From JAKLKS01 sp964370855 (GTDB lineage Bacteria; Planctomycetota; JAJSAM01; JAKLKS01), in assembly GCA_964370855.1 (NCBI GenBank), contig CAYJMF010000011.1, positions 1 through 64,000 on the forward strand: 64,000 nucleotides of DNA, in the 5' to 3' direction. The position numbers were made by a program, and so were the translations under genes. The notes beneath the pieces are model-generated. The model was not told where the DNA came from and did no database searches. It saw nothing but the letters and a program-made list of their open reading frames with translations. Of the stretch, positions 15,253-22,882 are shown piece after piece (the first letter of the stretch is position 1; each line of letters begins with the position of its first letter).

Positions 15253-16274
15253 CGGCCCGCATCGCGCTCCTCAGCCCCGAGCCCGGCGGGCCCTCGGCCC
15301 GGCACCGCTGGATCCGCGTCGAGCCGCACCTCCGCGCCGCGGGACTCTCCCTCGAGGTGATCCCCCTGCCCCACGACCGGGGGGCGCGGCCCGCGGCCTT
15401 CGCCCGGGCCGGGGAGGCGGACGTCGTCGTCCTGCAGCGGCGGCTGCTGCGGTCCGGGGACTTCGAGCGGCTGCGCGCCGCGGCGGCGCGGCTCGTCTAC
15501 GACTTCGACGACGCCATGCCCTTCCGGGAGCCGCGGCGGGAGGATCCCTTCTCGACGGCGCGGGGGAACCGGTTCCTCAGGAACTGCGCGGAGAGCGACG
15601 CCGTCATCGCGGGGAGCGAGGAGCTGGCGGGGCTCGCCCGGGAGTGCGGGCCGCGGGCCCTCTTCGTGGCGCCGACGCCCGTGGACCCGGCGGCCTACGG
15701 GCCGGCCCCCTCCCCGCGGGCGGCGGGGGAGCCGCTGCGGTTCGGGTGGATCGGGAGCCGGGCGACGCTCTTCTACCTCGAGGCCCTGGCGGAGCCCCTG
15801 CGGGCGGCCTCCGCGGCGCTGCCGGGGGCGGTGCTCCGCGTCGTGGCCGACGGGGCCCCCTCCCTCCCCGGCGTGGTCGTGGAGCCGGTCCCCTGGAGCG
15901 GGGAGGGCGAGGCCGAAGCGCTCCGCGGGATGGACGTGGGGCTCATGCCCCTCACCGACGATCCCTGGAGCCACGGGAAGTGCGGCTTCAAGCTCCTCCA
16001 GTACGCCGCCACGGGGATCCCCTCCGTGGCCTCCCCCGTGGGGGCGAACCGCGCCATCCTCGAGGAGGGGCGGACGGGGCTCCTCGCCTCGACGCCGACG
16101 GAGTGGGAGGCGGCGATGGTGCGCCTGGGGAGGGACGGGGAACTCCGCGCGCGGCTCGGCGTGGCGGCGCGGCGCCACGCCGTCTCCCGCTGGTCCGTGG
16201 ACGTGCTCGGGCCCCCCCTCGCCCACTTCCTCGCGCAGGTGGCGGCGGCGCCCCCCCGCGGGGGGAGGGGCTGA
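15249..16274 (+). CDS. Glycosyltransferase (GT4/GT1-like)
   Basis: A 341-residue GT-B glycosyltransferase. The N-half has SPEPGGPSARHRWIRVEPHLRA, LVYDFDDAMPF and SDAVIAGSEELA; the C-half has FGWIGSRATLFYLEAL, then MDVGLMPLTDDPWSHGKCGFKLLQYAATGIPSVASPVG, the donor-binding signature with Lys in GKCGFK. This set is typical of enzymes modifying lipid-linked or LPS sugars. The GTG at 15249 overlaps the methyltransferase stop, and the stop overlaps the next ATG (TGATG), so methyltransferase, this enzyme and the heptosyltransferase are translationally coupled. Confidence 0.85.
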   Translation: MTARIALLSPEPGGPSARHRWIRVEPHLRAAGLSLEVIPLPHDRGARPAAFARAGEADVVVLQRRLLRSGDFERLRAAAARLVYDFDDAMPFREPRREDPFSTARGNRFLRNCAESDAVIAGSEELAGLARECGPRALFVAPTPVDPAAYGPAPSPRAAGEPLRFGWIGSRATLFYLEALAEPLRAASAALPGAVLRVVADGAPSLPGVVVEPVPWSGEGEAEALRGMDVGLMPLTDDPWSHGKCGFKLLQYAATGIPSVASPVGANRAILEEGRTGLLASTPTEWEAAMVRLGRDGELRARLGVAARRHAVSRWSVDVLGPPLAHFLAQVAAAPPRGGRG

Positions 16275-17353
16275 TGCAGCCCTTCGAGCGGATCCTCGTC
16301 CGGGCGCCCAACCCGCTCGGCGACGCCGTCATGGCGACGCCGCTGCTGCGCTGCCTCCGCCGCTCCTGGCCGAAGGCGCGCATCACCGTCGTGGCGGTCC
16401 CCTCCGGCGCCGAGGCCTACCGCGGGCTCGCCACCGTGGACGCGGTGGCGACCTACCGGAGGAACGGCGAGGACGCGGGCCCCGGCGGCTTCCTGCGCTT
16501 CGCGCGGGGCCTCCGGAAGGAGCGCTTCGACCTCGCCGTCCTCTGCCCCAACTCCCACTCGGCGGCCCTCCAGGCCGTGCTCGCCGGCGCGAAGCGGCGC
16601 GTGGGCTGGTCCTACAACGGGCGGGGGTTCCTCCTGACGGATCCCCTGCGCCCGGAGAAGCGGGGCTTCGCGAAGCGGGTGCCGCGGCCCATGACCTCCT
16701 ACTACCTCGACCTCGCCCGCCACCTCGGCGCCGAGGTGACGGACGAGCACACGGAATTGCGCGTCACGCCGGACGGGGAGGAGGAGGCGCTGGCCGCGCT
16801 GCGCGCCGGCGGCTGGCGGGAGGGGGAGCCCCTGGCGGCGCTGGCCGTCGGTGCCTCCTTCGGCCCGTCCAAGCTCTGGACCGCGGAGGGCTTCGCGAAG
16901 ACCGGCGACGCCCTGGCGGCGCGGGGGCTCCGCGTGGCCGTCCTCCACGGGCCCGGGGAGGAGCCCGTGGCGGCGGCGGTGCAGGAGCGGATGGCGACGA
17001 GGCCCGTGGTGGGGGCGGGGACGGTGCTCGGCCTCGCGGGCCTCAAGAGCCTCTCGGCCCGGCTCTCCGTCATCGTCACCACGGACACCGGGCCGCGCCA
17101 CGTCGCGTCGGCCTTCGGGGTCCCCGCGGTGGTGGTCATGGGCCCGACGGACCCGGTCTACACGAACTGCAACCTCGACCGCACCGTCGTCCTCCGCAAG
17201 GAGGTGGACTGCGCCCCCTACCGGTGGCCCTGCCACGAGAAGGCCTGCCCCCTCGAGAACGCCCGCTTCCACCAGTGCATGACCCGCATCCCCTTCGAGC
17301 GGGCGGTGGAGGCGGCGGTGGATCTCATGGCGAGGTTCCCGCGGCCGTCCTGA
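16274..17353 (+). CDS. ADP-heptose:LPS heptosyltransferase (GT9)
   Basis: A 359-residue GT9 enzyme that adds heptose from ADP-heptose to the LPS inner core on the cytoplasmic face. Typical motifs are RAPNPLGDAVMATPLLRCLR at the N-terminus, GASFGPSKLWTAEGF at the start of the donor domain, TTDTGPRHVASAFGVPAVVVMGPTDP, and the Cys-containing tail KEVDCAPYRWPCHEKACP shared with WaaF. WaaF (heptosyltransferase II) is the best match in layout. It uses the product of the heptose genes at 3927-7511. GGGGGAGGGG precedes the ATG. Its 3' end overlaps the convergent double glycosyltransferase gene by 29 bp. Confidence 0.9.
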   Translation: MQPFERILVRAPNPLGDAVMATPLLRCLRRSWPKARITVVAVPSGAEAYRGLATVDAVATYRRNGEDAGPGGFLRFARGLRKERFDLAVLCPNSHSAALQAVLAGAKRRVGWSYNGRGFLLTDPLRPEKRGFAKRVPRPMTSYYLDLARHLGAEVTDEHTELRVTPDGEEEALAALRAGGWREGEPLAALAVGASFGPSKLWTAEGFAKTGDALAARGLRVAVLHGPGEEPVAAAVQERMATRPVVGAGTVLGLAGLKSLSARLSVIVTTDTGPRHVASAFGVPAVVVMGPTDPVYTNCNLDRTVVLRKEVDCAPYRWPCHEKACPLENARFHQCMTRIPFERAVEAAVDLMARFPRPS

Positions 17354-19583
17354 GCCCCTCCCGGTACATCCCCTCCATGGCGCGGATCCACGGGAGCGGC
17401 GAGAAGGAGGACTCCCAGGCGAGGAGGGCGGCGGCCCCGAGGGCGCGGCGGCGCGCCGCGGCGTGGGGGGCGAGGATCCCGGCGAGGGCCGCCGCGAGGC
17501 TCCCCTCCTCCTCCGGGTCGAAGGGGACGAGGCCCGGCGCCAGCGCCCCGGGGACGGAGGCCGGCGGGGCCAGCACCGGCCTCCCCGCGGCGGCGGCCTC
17601 CAGCGCGAAGTAGGGGCAGGCGTCGTAGCGCGTCGAGAGGACGGCGGCGTCGCAGAGGGCGAGGAGGTCGGGCACGTCGGTGCGCTCCCCGGCGAGGATC
17701 ACGCGGGGGCCGGCGGCGGCGCGGCACTCCGCGAGGAGCGGGCCCGCGCCGGCGAGGATCACGCGCGTCCCCTCCGGGAGGGAGGCGGCGGCGCGGACGA
17801 GGGCGAGGGGGTCCTTCGGCGCGGCCAGGCGCGCGGCCATGAGCGCCGTCCGGTCGCCGGGGGCGAGGCCGAGGGAGGCCCGGAGCGCGGCGACGCGGGC
17901 GGGGTCCGGGGCGGGGGAGGCGGCCACGGCGTTGGGGATGACGCGAATGCGCTCCGCGGGGACGAGCCCCTCCCGGAGCGCGTCCCCGCGCTCCCCCTCG
18001 CAGACGCAGTGGAGGAGGGCGGTCATGGGGCCGAGGCGCCGCTCCACCCGCAGGAAGAGCGCCCGGGCCGCCGCGGATCCGGCGTAGGCGAAGTACCACC
18101 CGTGGGGCGTGTAGATGACCGGGACCCTCGCCTTCCCCGCGGCGAGCCGCGCGAAGGCGCCGGGCTTGCTCGCGTGGGCGTGGACGAGGTCGTAGGCGCC
18201 GGAGCGGACGAGGCGGCGGACCACCCGCAGGGAGGCGAGGTCGCGCAGCGGCGCCGGGTCCCTCTCCATGGGGACGGGGATCACCCGCGCGCCGAGGGCC
18301 TCCAGCGCGGCGGGGAAGCGGGGCTCCTCCACGGGGGAGACGGCCACCGTCGGTTCGAAGGCGTCCCGGTCGAGGTGCTCGAGGAGGAGGCGGAGGTGGC
18401 GGGCGGCCCCCCCGGTCCCGGCGCGGGCCACCAGGAGGAGGCGCACGCGGCGCCGCCCCGGGGACGGCGCGGCGCGGCCCGGGAGCCCGGCGTAGAGAGC
18501 CTCGTGGGCCTCGAGGGCGGCCTCCACGGGGAACTCCCGCCGGACGCGCTCCCGGAGCGGTCCCCCCGCCGCGCCGGATCGCACCGCCTCGAGGGCCGCG
18601 GGGGAGAGGAGGTCGGCAAGCGCCGCCGCGAGGGCCGGTCCGTCGCCGGGGGGGACGAGGCGCCCCGTGTCCCCGAGGGCCTCGGGGAGGCCGCCGACGG
18701 CGGAGGCGACCACGGGCCGCCCCGCGGCCATGGCCTCGATGGCGGCGAGGCCGAAGCCCTCCCAGCGGGAGGGGAGGGCGAGGACGTCGGCGGCGAGGAG
18801 GGCGGGGCCCGGGTCCCCGAGGAAGCCGGCGAAGCGCACCGTGGCCCCGAGGCCGCGGGCGCGGACCAGCGCCCGGAGTTCCGCCTCGTCCTCGCCGCGG
18901 CCCACGAGGGCGACGCGGAGGCCGGGCACGGAGCCGCGGAGCAGCGCCGCCGCCTCCACGAGGACGTCGAGCCCCTTCTGCCTCGTCCAGCGCGCCACGG
19001 CCACCACGAGGGGGGCGCCCCCGTCGATGCCGATGGAGGCCCGGAAGGCCGCCGGATCCCCGCGGGGCCCGTCGGCGGGGTCGAGGCCGTAGCGGATGAC
19101 GCGAATGGAGCCGCGGGGGAGCCCGAGGGCCTCCTCCGTGAACCGCCCCACGGCCCCGGTGATGGCCACCACCCGGTCGGCGGCGTGGGCGGCACGGCGG
19201 CCGAGCCCCTGCCAGGGGGCGCGGAGGAGGGGCTGGTCCTCGTTGTGCTTGGTCGAGACGAGGTGGTGCGCCCCGCACCGTCGTGCGAGGGCCGCGCCGA
19301 GGAGGTCGGCCTTGAAGAGGTGGGTGTGGACGACGTCGGGCCGCACCTCCCGCAGGAGGCGCGCGGCGCGGAGAACGCCCACGGGGGCCCCCGGGCCCGA
19401 GGCGCCGAGCCGGGCCACGGGCACGCCCGCGGCCAGGAACTCCGCGGCGAGCTCCCCCCGGCCCTTGAGGTAGGCGACGGAGGGCTCCACCGCGCCCCTC
19501 TTCGCCAGGCCCCGGCAGAGGACGAGGATCTGCTTCTCCGCCCCGCCGCGGTCGAGGGTCGTCACGAGATGGAGGACGCGCAC
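17325..19583 (-). CDS. Tandem fusion of two GT4 glycosyltransferases
   Basis: A 752-residue protein made of two complete GT-B/GT4 units. The first (1 to about 370) starts MRVLHLVTTLDRGGAEKQI and has VHTHLFKADLLG, VAVARWTRQKGLDVLVEA and PSRWEGFGLAAIEAMAAG. The second (about 380-752) starts RLLLVARAGTGGAARHL and has VHAHASKPGAFARLA, TPHGWYF, MAARLAAPKDPLALVRAA and LSTRYDACPYFALEAAAAG. Both keep donor-site Glu-type motifs, although the second is weaker (YDACPYFALE). It could add two successive sugars. It starts at a GTG with TACACT 6 nt upstream, and overlaps the heptosyltransferase tail by 29 bp. Confidence 0.88.
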   Translation of the reverse strand: MRVLHLVTTLDRGGAEKQILVLCRGLAKRGAVEPSVAYLKGRGELAAEFLAAGVPVARLGASGPGAPVGVLRAARLLREVRPDVVHTHLFKADLLGAALARRCGAHHLVSTKHNEDQPLLRAPWQGLGRRAAHAADRVVAITGAVGRFTEEALGLPRGSIRVIRYGLDPADGPRGDPAAFRASIGIDGGAPLVVAVARWTRQKGLDVLVEAAALLRGSVPGLRVALVGRGEDEAELRALVRARGLGATVRFAGFLGDPGPALLAADVLALPSRWEGFGLAAIEAMAAGRPVVASAVGGLPEALGDTGRLVPPGDGPALAAALADLLSPAALEAVRSGAAGGPLRERVRREFPVEAALEAHEALYAGLPGRAAPSPGRRRVRLLLVARAGTGGAARHLRLLLEHLDRDAFEPTVAVSPVEEPRFPAALEALGARVIPVPMERDPAPLRDLASLRVVRRLVRSGAYDLVHAHASKPGAFARLAAGKARVPVIYTPHGWYFAYAGSAAARALFLRVERRLGPMTALLHCVCEGERGDALREGLVPAERIRVIPNAVAASPAPDPARVAALRASLGLAPGDRTALMAARLAAPKDPLALVRAAASLPEGTRVILAGAGPLLAECRAAAGPRVILAGERTDVPDLLALCDAAVLSTRYDACPYFALEAAAAGRPVLAPPASVPGALAPGLVPFDPEEEGSLAAALAGILAPHAAARRRALGAAALLAWESSFSPLPWIRAMEGMYREGLRTAAGTSP

Positions 19584-19589
19584 CGGGGG

Positions 19590-19595
19590 AGTGTA
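19590..19595 (-). promoter_or_regulatory. TACACT -10-like hexamer before GT4 fusion
   Basis: TACACT on the minus strand ends 6 nt before the GTG start, the exact spacing expected for a leaderless transcript. The inverted repeat at 19603-19640 starts only 8 bp further upstream and would replace any -35 region. Confidence 0.42.
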
Positions 19596-19602
19596 GGGAG
19601 GG

Positions 19603-19640
19603 GGAGGCGGGGACGTTCCTAACTAAGCAACTAACTCCGG
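19603..19640 (+). repeat. Left 38-bp inverted repeat
   Basis: Starts GGAGGCGGGGACGTTCC and ends CTAACTCCGG; 37 of 38 bases match the reverse complement of 21057-21094. Confidence 0.85.
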
Positions 19641-19831
19641 CTCCAGGCTCCAGGCTCCCGGCCTCTCGCGCCTCCGGCGGGCCACCGGAACGCGGACCCC
19701 GCCGCCGGGGTGGGGTTCCGCCCCATGCCGGGGGCGGGCCTGCGTCGTCTACCATCTCGACCCGGACCTGCTCGGATTCACCGGGGCTCGAGGTCGCTCG
19801 ACCTCGAGGCGCCGCGTCGGGAGATCTGCGC

Positions 19832-20980
19832 ATGAGGATCGGCATCATCGGCGGAGGCATCGCCGGTCTGTCTTCGGCGGCGTGCCTCGCGAAGGCGGGC
19901 GACGAGATCGAGGTCTTCGAGCGTGCGTCCGAACTCAGGGAGACCGGCGCCGGCGTGAATCTATGGTCGAACGCCACGCGGGTGCTCGCGAAGATGGGAC
20001 TTCTGGAGCGTTGCCTCGAGAAGAGCACGCCGCTCTCGTCCATCGAGGTGAACAGCCTGAAGGGCCGCGTGCTGCTCCAGGCGCGCCTCGACCGGGAGGA
20101 CTCTCCCGTGATCTGCATGCGCAGGCCGGACCTGCTGTCCGTCCTGCACTCGGTCGTGCCCGGGAAGTGCATCAAGCTGGGTCATCGAAGCACGGGCATG
20201 TCGTCGACGGCGTCCGGCGTGACGGTGGCCTTCGATGGGCGGGACTCCCGGTCCTTCGATGCCGTGATCGGGGCGGACGGCGCGGGTTCGATCGTCCGGA
20301 CGCACGTGACCGGCGTCGCCGAGGCACCCGTCTACCGTGGATACGCGATCTGGCGCGGAGTGGCCGACTTCGATCGGGCGGGCTCCGCGTCCCACCGCAT
20401 CCAGGAGACGTGGGGAAGGGGGCAGCGCTTCGGAATCCTGCCCATCGGCGAAGGCACCCTCTGCTGGTACGCGACGAGAACCAGACCGGAGAGAGCGGCC
20501 GCCGCCCCGAAGGATCGCCAGGCCGAGCTGCTCAGGCTGTTCGATGGCTGGCCGAGCCCGATCCGGGAGATCCTCCGGGCCACTCCGGCGCTCGGGATAC
20601 TGGAGAACGATGCGGCCGATCTGCGGCCGCGAAGGCCGTGCTTCCGGGGCCGTGCGATCCTCATCGGCGACGCCGCCCACCCGGTCACGCCGAACCTGGG
20701 GCAGGGGTGCTGCCTCGCGCTCGAGGACGCCTTCGCGCTCTCGCAGGTTCTCCAGGGCGCGGGTTCGGTGGAGCACGCGTTCAGCCTGCTCGACAGGGCG
20801 CGAACCGCCAGGGCGGCGCGGATCGTGAAGGTCACCCGATGGGTCGGAGTCGTCGGACAGGCCCGGAGCGGACCGGCCGTGTTCCTGCGCGATCACCTGC
20901 CGGCGCCGCTGTTCAACTTCGCGTTCGAGAAGGCGGTACGGCCGGTCTACCGATACGACGCGACGGCACCGCTCGCATGA
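19832..20980 (+). CDS. FAD-dependent monooxygenase
   Basis: A 382-residue class A flavoprotein monooxygenase (salicylate hydroxylase/UbiH type). It has the N-terminal Rossmann motif GIIGGGIAGLSSA, Glu at the end of the second strand (VFERA), the DG motif VIGADGAGSIVR, and the second FAD motif ILIGDAAHPVTPNLGQGCCLALEDA. It hydroxylates or epoxidises a small aromatic or isoprenoid substrate using NAD(P)H; the substrate is unknown. It is the only gene inside the inverted-repeat-bounded insert and has lower GC at third positions than its LPS neighbours, which suggests it was acquired separately. Confidence 0.88.
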   Translation: MRIGIIGGGIAGLSSAACLAKAGDEIEVFERASELRETGAGVNLWSNATRVLAKMGLLERCLEKSTPLSSIEVNSLKGRVLLQARLDREDSPVICMRRPDLLSVLHSVVPGKCIKLGHRSTGMSSTASGVTVAFDGRDSRSFDAVIGADGAGSIVRTHVTGVAEAPVYRGYAIWRGVADFDRAGSASHRIQETWGRGQRFGILPIGEGTLCWYATRTRPERAAAAPKDRQAELLRLFDGWPSPIREILRATPALGILENDAADLRPRRPCFRGRAILIGDAAHPVTPNLGQGCCLALEDAFALSQVLQGAGSVEHAFSLLDRARTARAARIVKVTRWVGVVGQARSGPAVFLRDHLPAPLFNFAFEKAVRPVYRYDATAPLA

Positions 20981-21056
20981 GCGGCCGGGCGTGGAACCTG
21001 AGGATCGCGCATACAGCGGGGTCGAGACGTCCTTGGGCTCCGGAGGCGCGGAACGC

Positions 21057-21094
21057 CCGGAGTTAGTTACTTAGTTAGGAACGTCCCCGCCTCC
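21057..21094 (-). repeat. Right 38-bp inverted repeat
   Basis: Inverted copy of 19603-19640; it ends 21 bp before the moxR start codon, leaving room only for a -10 element. Confidence 0.85.
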
Positions 21095-21102
21095 GCCCGC
21101 GG

Positions 21103-21108
21103 TACCCT
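21103..21108 (+). promoter_or_regulatory. TACCCT -10-like hexamer before moxR
   Basis: TACCCT ends 7 nt before the ATG at 21116 with no Shine-Dalgarno between them. The adjacent inverted repeat would supply any upstream promoter sequence. Confidence 0.35.
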
Positions 21109-21115
21109 CGCTTGC

Positions 21116-22156
21116 ATGCCCCTCGCGCCCGCGCCCCGCGTCGCCGACTCCGCCGCCGCCCTCCGCCGGGAGATCGGGCGGCGCATCGTGGGCATGGAGG
21201 AGGTCGTCGAGCAGGTGCTCTGGTGCGTCGCCTCGGGCAGCCACGGGCTGCTGATGGGCGTGCCGGGCCTCGCCAAGACGCTCCTCGTCTCCTCCATGGC
21301 CGAGATGCTGGAGCTCTCCTTCAAGCGCATCCAGTTCACGCCGGACCTGATGCCCTCGGACATCGTGGGCAGCGAGATCCTCGCCCCCCAGGGGGACGCG
21401 GGCCGCGCCTTCCGCTTCCAGCGGGGTCCGGTCTTCTGCAACCTCCTCCTCGCCGACGAGATCAACCGCACGCCGCCGAAGACCCAGGCCGCCCTCATGG
21501 AGGCCATGGAGGAGGGGCAGGTGACGAGCGCCGGGAAGCGGTGGCCGCTGGAGCCCCCCTTCCTCGTGCTGGCAACGCAGAACCCCATCGAGCAGGAGGG
21601 GACCTACCCGCTCCCCGCGGCCCAGCTCGACCGCTTCCTCGTGAAGATCCAGGTGGACTACCCGGACCGGGAGGACGAGAAGCGCATGGTCCGCCGCACG
21701 ACCTCGAGGGCGCGGGACCCCCTGGCCCGGATCCTGGACCGGGAGGGGGTCCTCGGCCTCGCACGGGCGGTGCGCGCCTCGACCCCTCCCGAGGCGGTGA
21801 TGCGCTACGCCGTGGCCATCGCCCGGGCCACGCGGCCCCGGACCCCCGGCGCCGCCCCCGGCGTGGACCAGGCCGTGGCCTTCGGCGTCGGCCCCCGCGC
21901 CGCGGGCGCCCTGGTCCTGGCGGCCAAGGCCCGGGCCCTGCTCGAGGGCCGGCCCGCCGCGGGCGCCGCCGACGTGCGCGCCGTGGCGCGCCCCGTCCTC
22001 CGCCACCGGCTCGTCCTCTCCTTCCGCGCCTCCGCCGAGGGGCTCAAGCCCGACGCCGTGGTGGACCAGCTCCTCGCCGCCGTCCCGGCCCCCGACGGGT
22101 GGACGCCGCCGGTGCCCGCCGCGGAGACGGGGTGGCTGGCCCGCCTCCGCGGGTAG
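21116..22156 (+). CDS. MoxR-family AAA+ ATPase
   Basis: A 346-residue MoxR ATPase, a chaperone-like AAA+ protein that usually activates metalloenzymes or VWA-domain partners. Walker A is GVPGLAKT (residues 48-55), Walker B is NLLLADEIN, sensor 1 is ATQNPIEQEGTYPLPAAQLDRF, the family hallmark, and an arginine-rich C-domain follows. MoxR genes normally precede DUF58 and VWA membrane genes; here the next gene is a convergent hsp20, so the usual partners are missing from this locus. The upstream region is occupied by the inverted-repeat element. Confidence 0.92.
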   Translation: MPLAPAPRVADSAAALRREIGRRIVGMEEVVEQVLWCVASGSHGLLMGVPGLAKTLLVSSMAEMLELSFKRIQFTPDLMPSDIVGSEILAPQGDAGRAFRFQRGPVFCNLLLADEINRTPPKTQAALMEAMEEGQVTSAGKRWPLEPPFLVLATQNPIEQEGTYPLPAAQLDRFLVKIQVDYPDREDEKRMVRRTTSRARDPLARILDREGVLGLARAVRASTPPEAVMRYAVAIARATRPRTPGAAPGVDQAVAFGVGPRAAGALVLAAKARALLEGRPAAGAADVRAVARPVLRHRLVLSFRASAEGLKPDAVVDQLLAAVPAPDGWTPPVPAAETGWLARLRG

Positions 22157-22163
22157 GGCCCCG

Positions 22164-22180
22164 GCCGGCGGATCGCCGGC
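22164..22180. terminator. Bidirectional hairpin between moxR and hsp20
   Basis: A perfect 7-bp stem GCCGGCG/CGCCGGC with loop GAT lies in the 23-bp gap between two convergent stops and could serve both genes. There is no T-run on either side. Confidence 0.5.
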
Positions 22181-22620
22181 TACCCGCCGATGGAGATGCT
22201 GCGGGGCTTCGTTTCCGGCCGCTTCGGCAGGGTCACCGTTAGGACCCCGTCGCGGAAGGCGGCCTCGACGCGATCCGCGTCCACGGTGTCGGGAAGGGCG
22301 AGGGCGCGGTAGAAGGCGCCGTAGCGCCGCTCGATGCGGTGGTACTTCCGGTCCCGCGACTCCTCCTCCATGCGCTTCTCGCCGCGGAGCATCAGCACCC
22401 CGTCCTTCACGGTCAGGTCGATGTCCTTGCGCTCGAGGCCGGGCAGCTCCGCGGAGACGGTGAGGGCCGCCTCGTTCTCCGCGACGTCGATGGCGGGGGA
22501 GAGGAGCGACGCCTCCCCCTCCGCTCCCTTGCGCCAGAAGTCGTTGAAGAACTGGTCGAGGTTCTCGCTCCAGCGGGTGACGCCCGTGAAGGGATCGAAG
22601 CGGGTCAGCCTGGTGTTCAT
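22180..22620 (-). CDS. Small heat-shock protein Hsp20
   Basis: A 146-residue Hsp20/IbpA-family chaperone that binds unfolding proteins. The alpha-crystallin domain runs from about residue 43 (AIDVAENEAALTVSAELPG) to 140, with the VKDGVLMLRGEK and YGAFYRALALPDTVD segments, the FRDGVLTVTLPK conserved G-V-L motif and the C-terminal SISIGG anchor close to I-x-I. The ATG at 22620 has a near-consensus AGGAGG upstream. A 7+7 palindrome (22766-22785) about 145 bp upstream is a possible control site. Confidence 0.93.
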   Translation of the reverse strand: MNTRLTRFDPFTGVTRWSENLDQFFNDFWRKGAEGEASLLSPAIDVAENEAALTVSAELPGLERKDIDLTVKDGVLMLRGEKRMEEESRDRKYHRIERRYGAFYRALALPDTVDADRVEAAFRDGVLTVTLPKRPETKPRSISIGG

Positions 22621-22765
22621 CGTTCCTCCTTTCGCCGGCCCCGCTCCGGGGCCGGTCCGTTCATGACCGGGCCGCTTCCGCCGCGGCCCGCCGGGGGAAT
22701 CGCAACCGTCGTGCCGGTCCTCCGCCGACTCGCGCGGGGGATCCGCGGGGCGGGAGGTGTCATCT

Positions 22766-22785
22766 CTGTCAGGTAAATCTGACAG
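22766..22785. promoter_or_regulatory. Palindrome CTGTCAG-N6-CTGACAG
   Basis: A perfect 7-bp inverted repeat with a 6-bp AT-rich spacer lies between the divergent hsp20 and HEAT-like genes, in the only AT-rich patch of this intergenic stretch. It looks like an operator for a dimeric repressor. It is not the CIRCE sequence of HrcA. The remainder of 22621-22882 shows nothing else. Confidence 0.4.
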
Positions 22786-22842
22786 ATTGGCAGCCCTCCC
22801 GCGGCCCCGGCGCATCGCCCCACGCGGGGGCCCCCGGCCGGG

Positions 22843-22848
22843 TAGAAT
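22843..22848 (+). promoter_or_regulatory. TAGAAT -10-like hexamer
   Basis: TAGAAT lies 34 nt before the GTG start at 22883, giving a leader that contains the GGGAGG ribosome site. Confidence 0.45.
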
Positions 22849-22882
22849 GGCGGCCGGAAAGCGCGTCCGTGGGAGGTGCACC

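Larger units (their letters stand above)
19603..21094. mobile_element. Inverted-repeat-bounded insert carrying a monooxygenase gene
   Basis: Two 38-bp arms, 19603-19640 and 21057-21094, are inverted copies of each other with one mismatch. Each contains GGCGGGGACGTTCCTAACTA on one strand. They enclose 1.4 kb with one gene of less extreme GC than its surroundings. The insert separates two divergent genes by only about 20 bp on each side. A related pair of arms forms a 107-bp hairpin at 36167-36273. There is no transposase inside, so it would be non-autonomous. No target duplication is evident. Confidence 0.6.
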
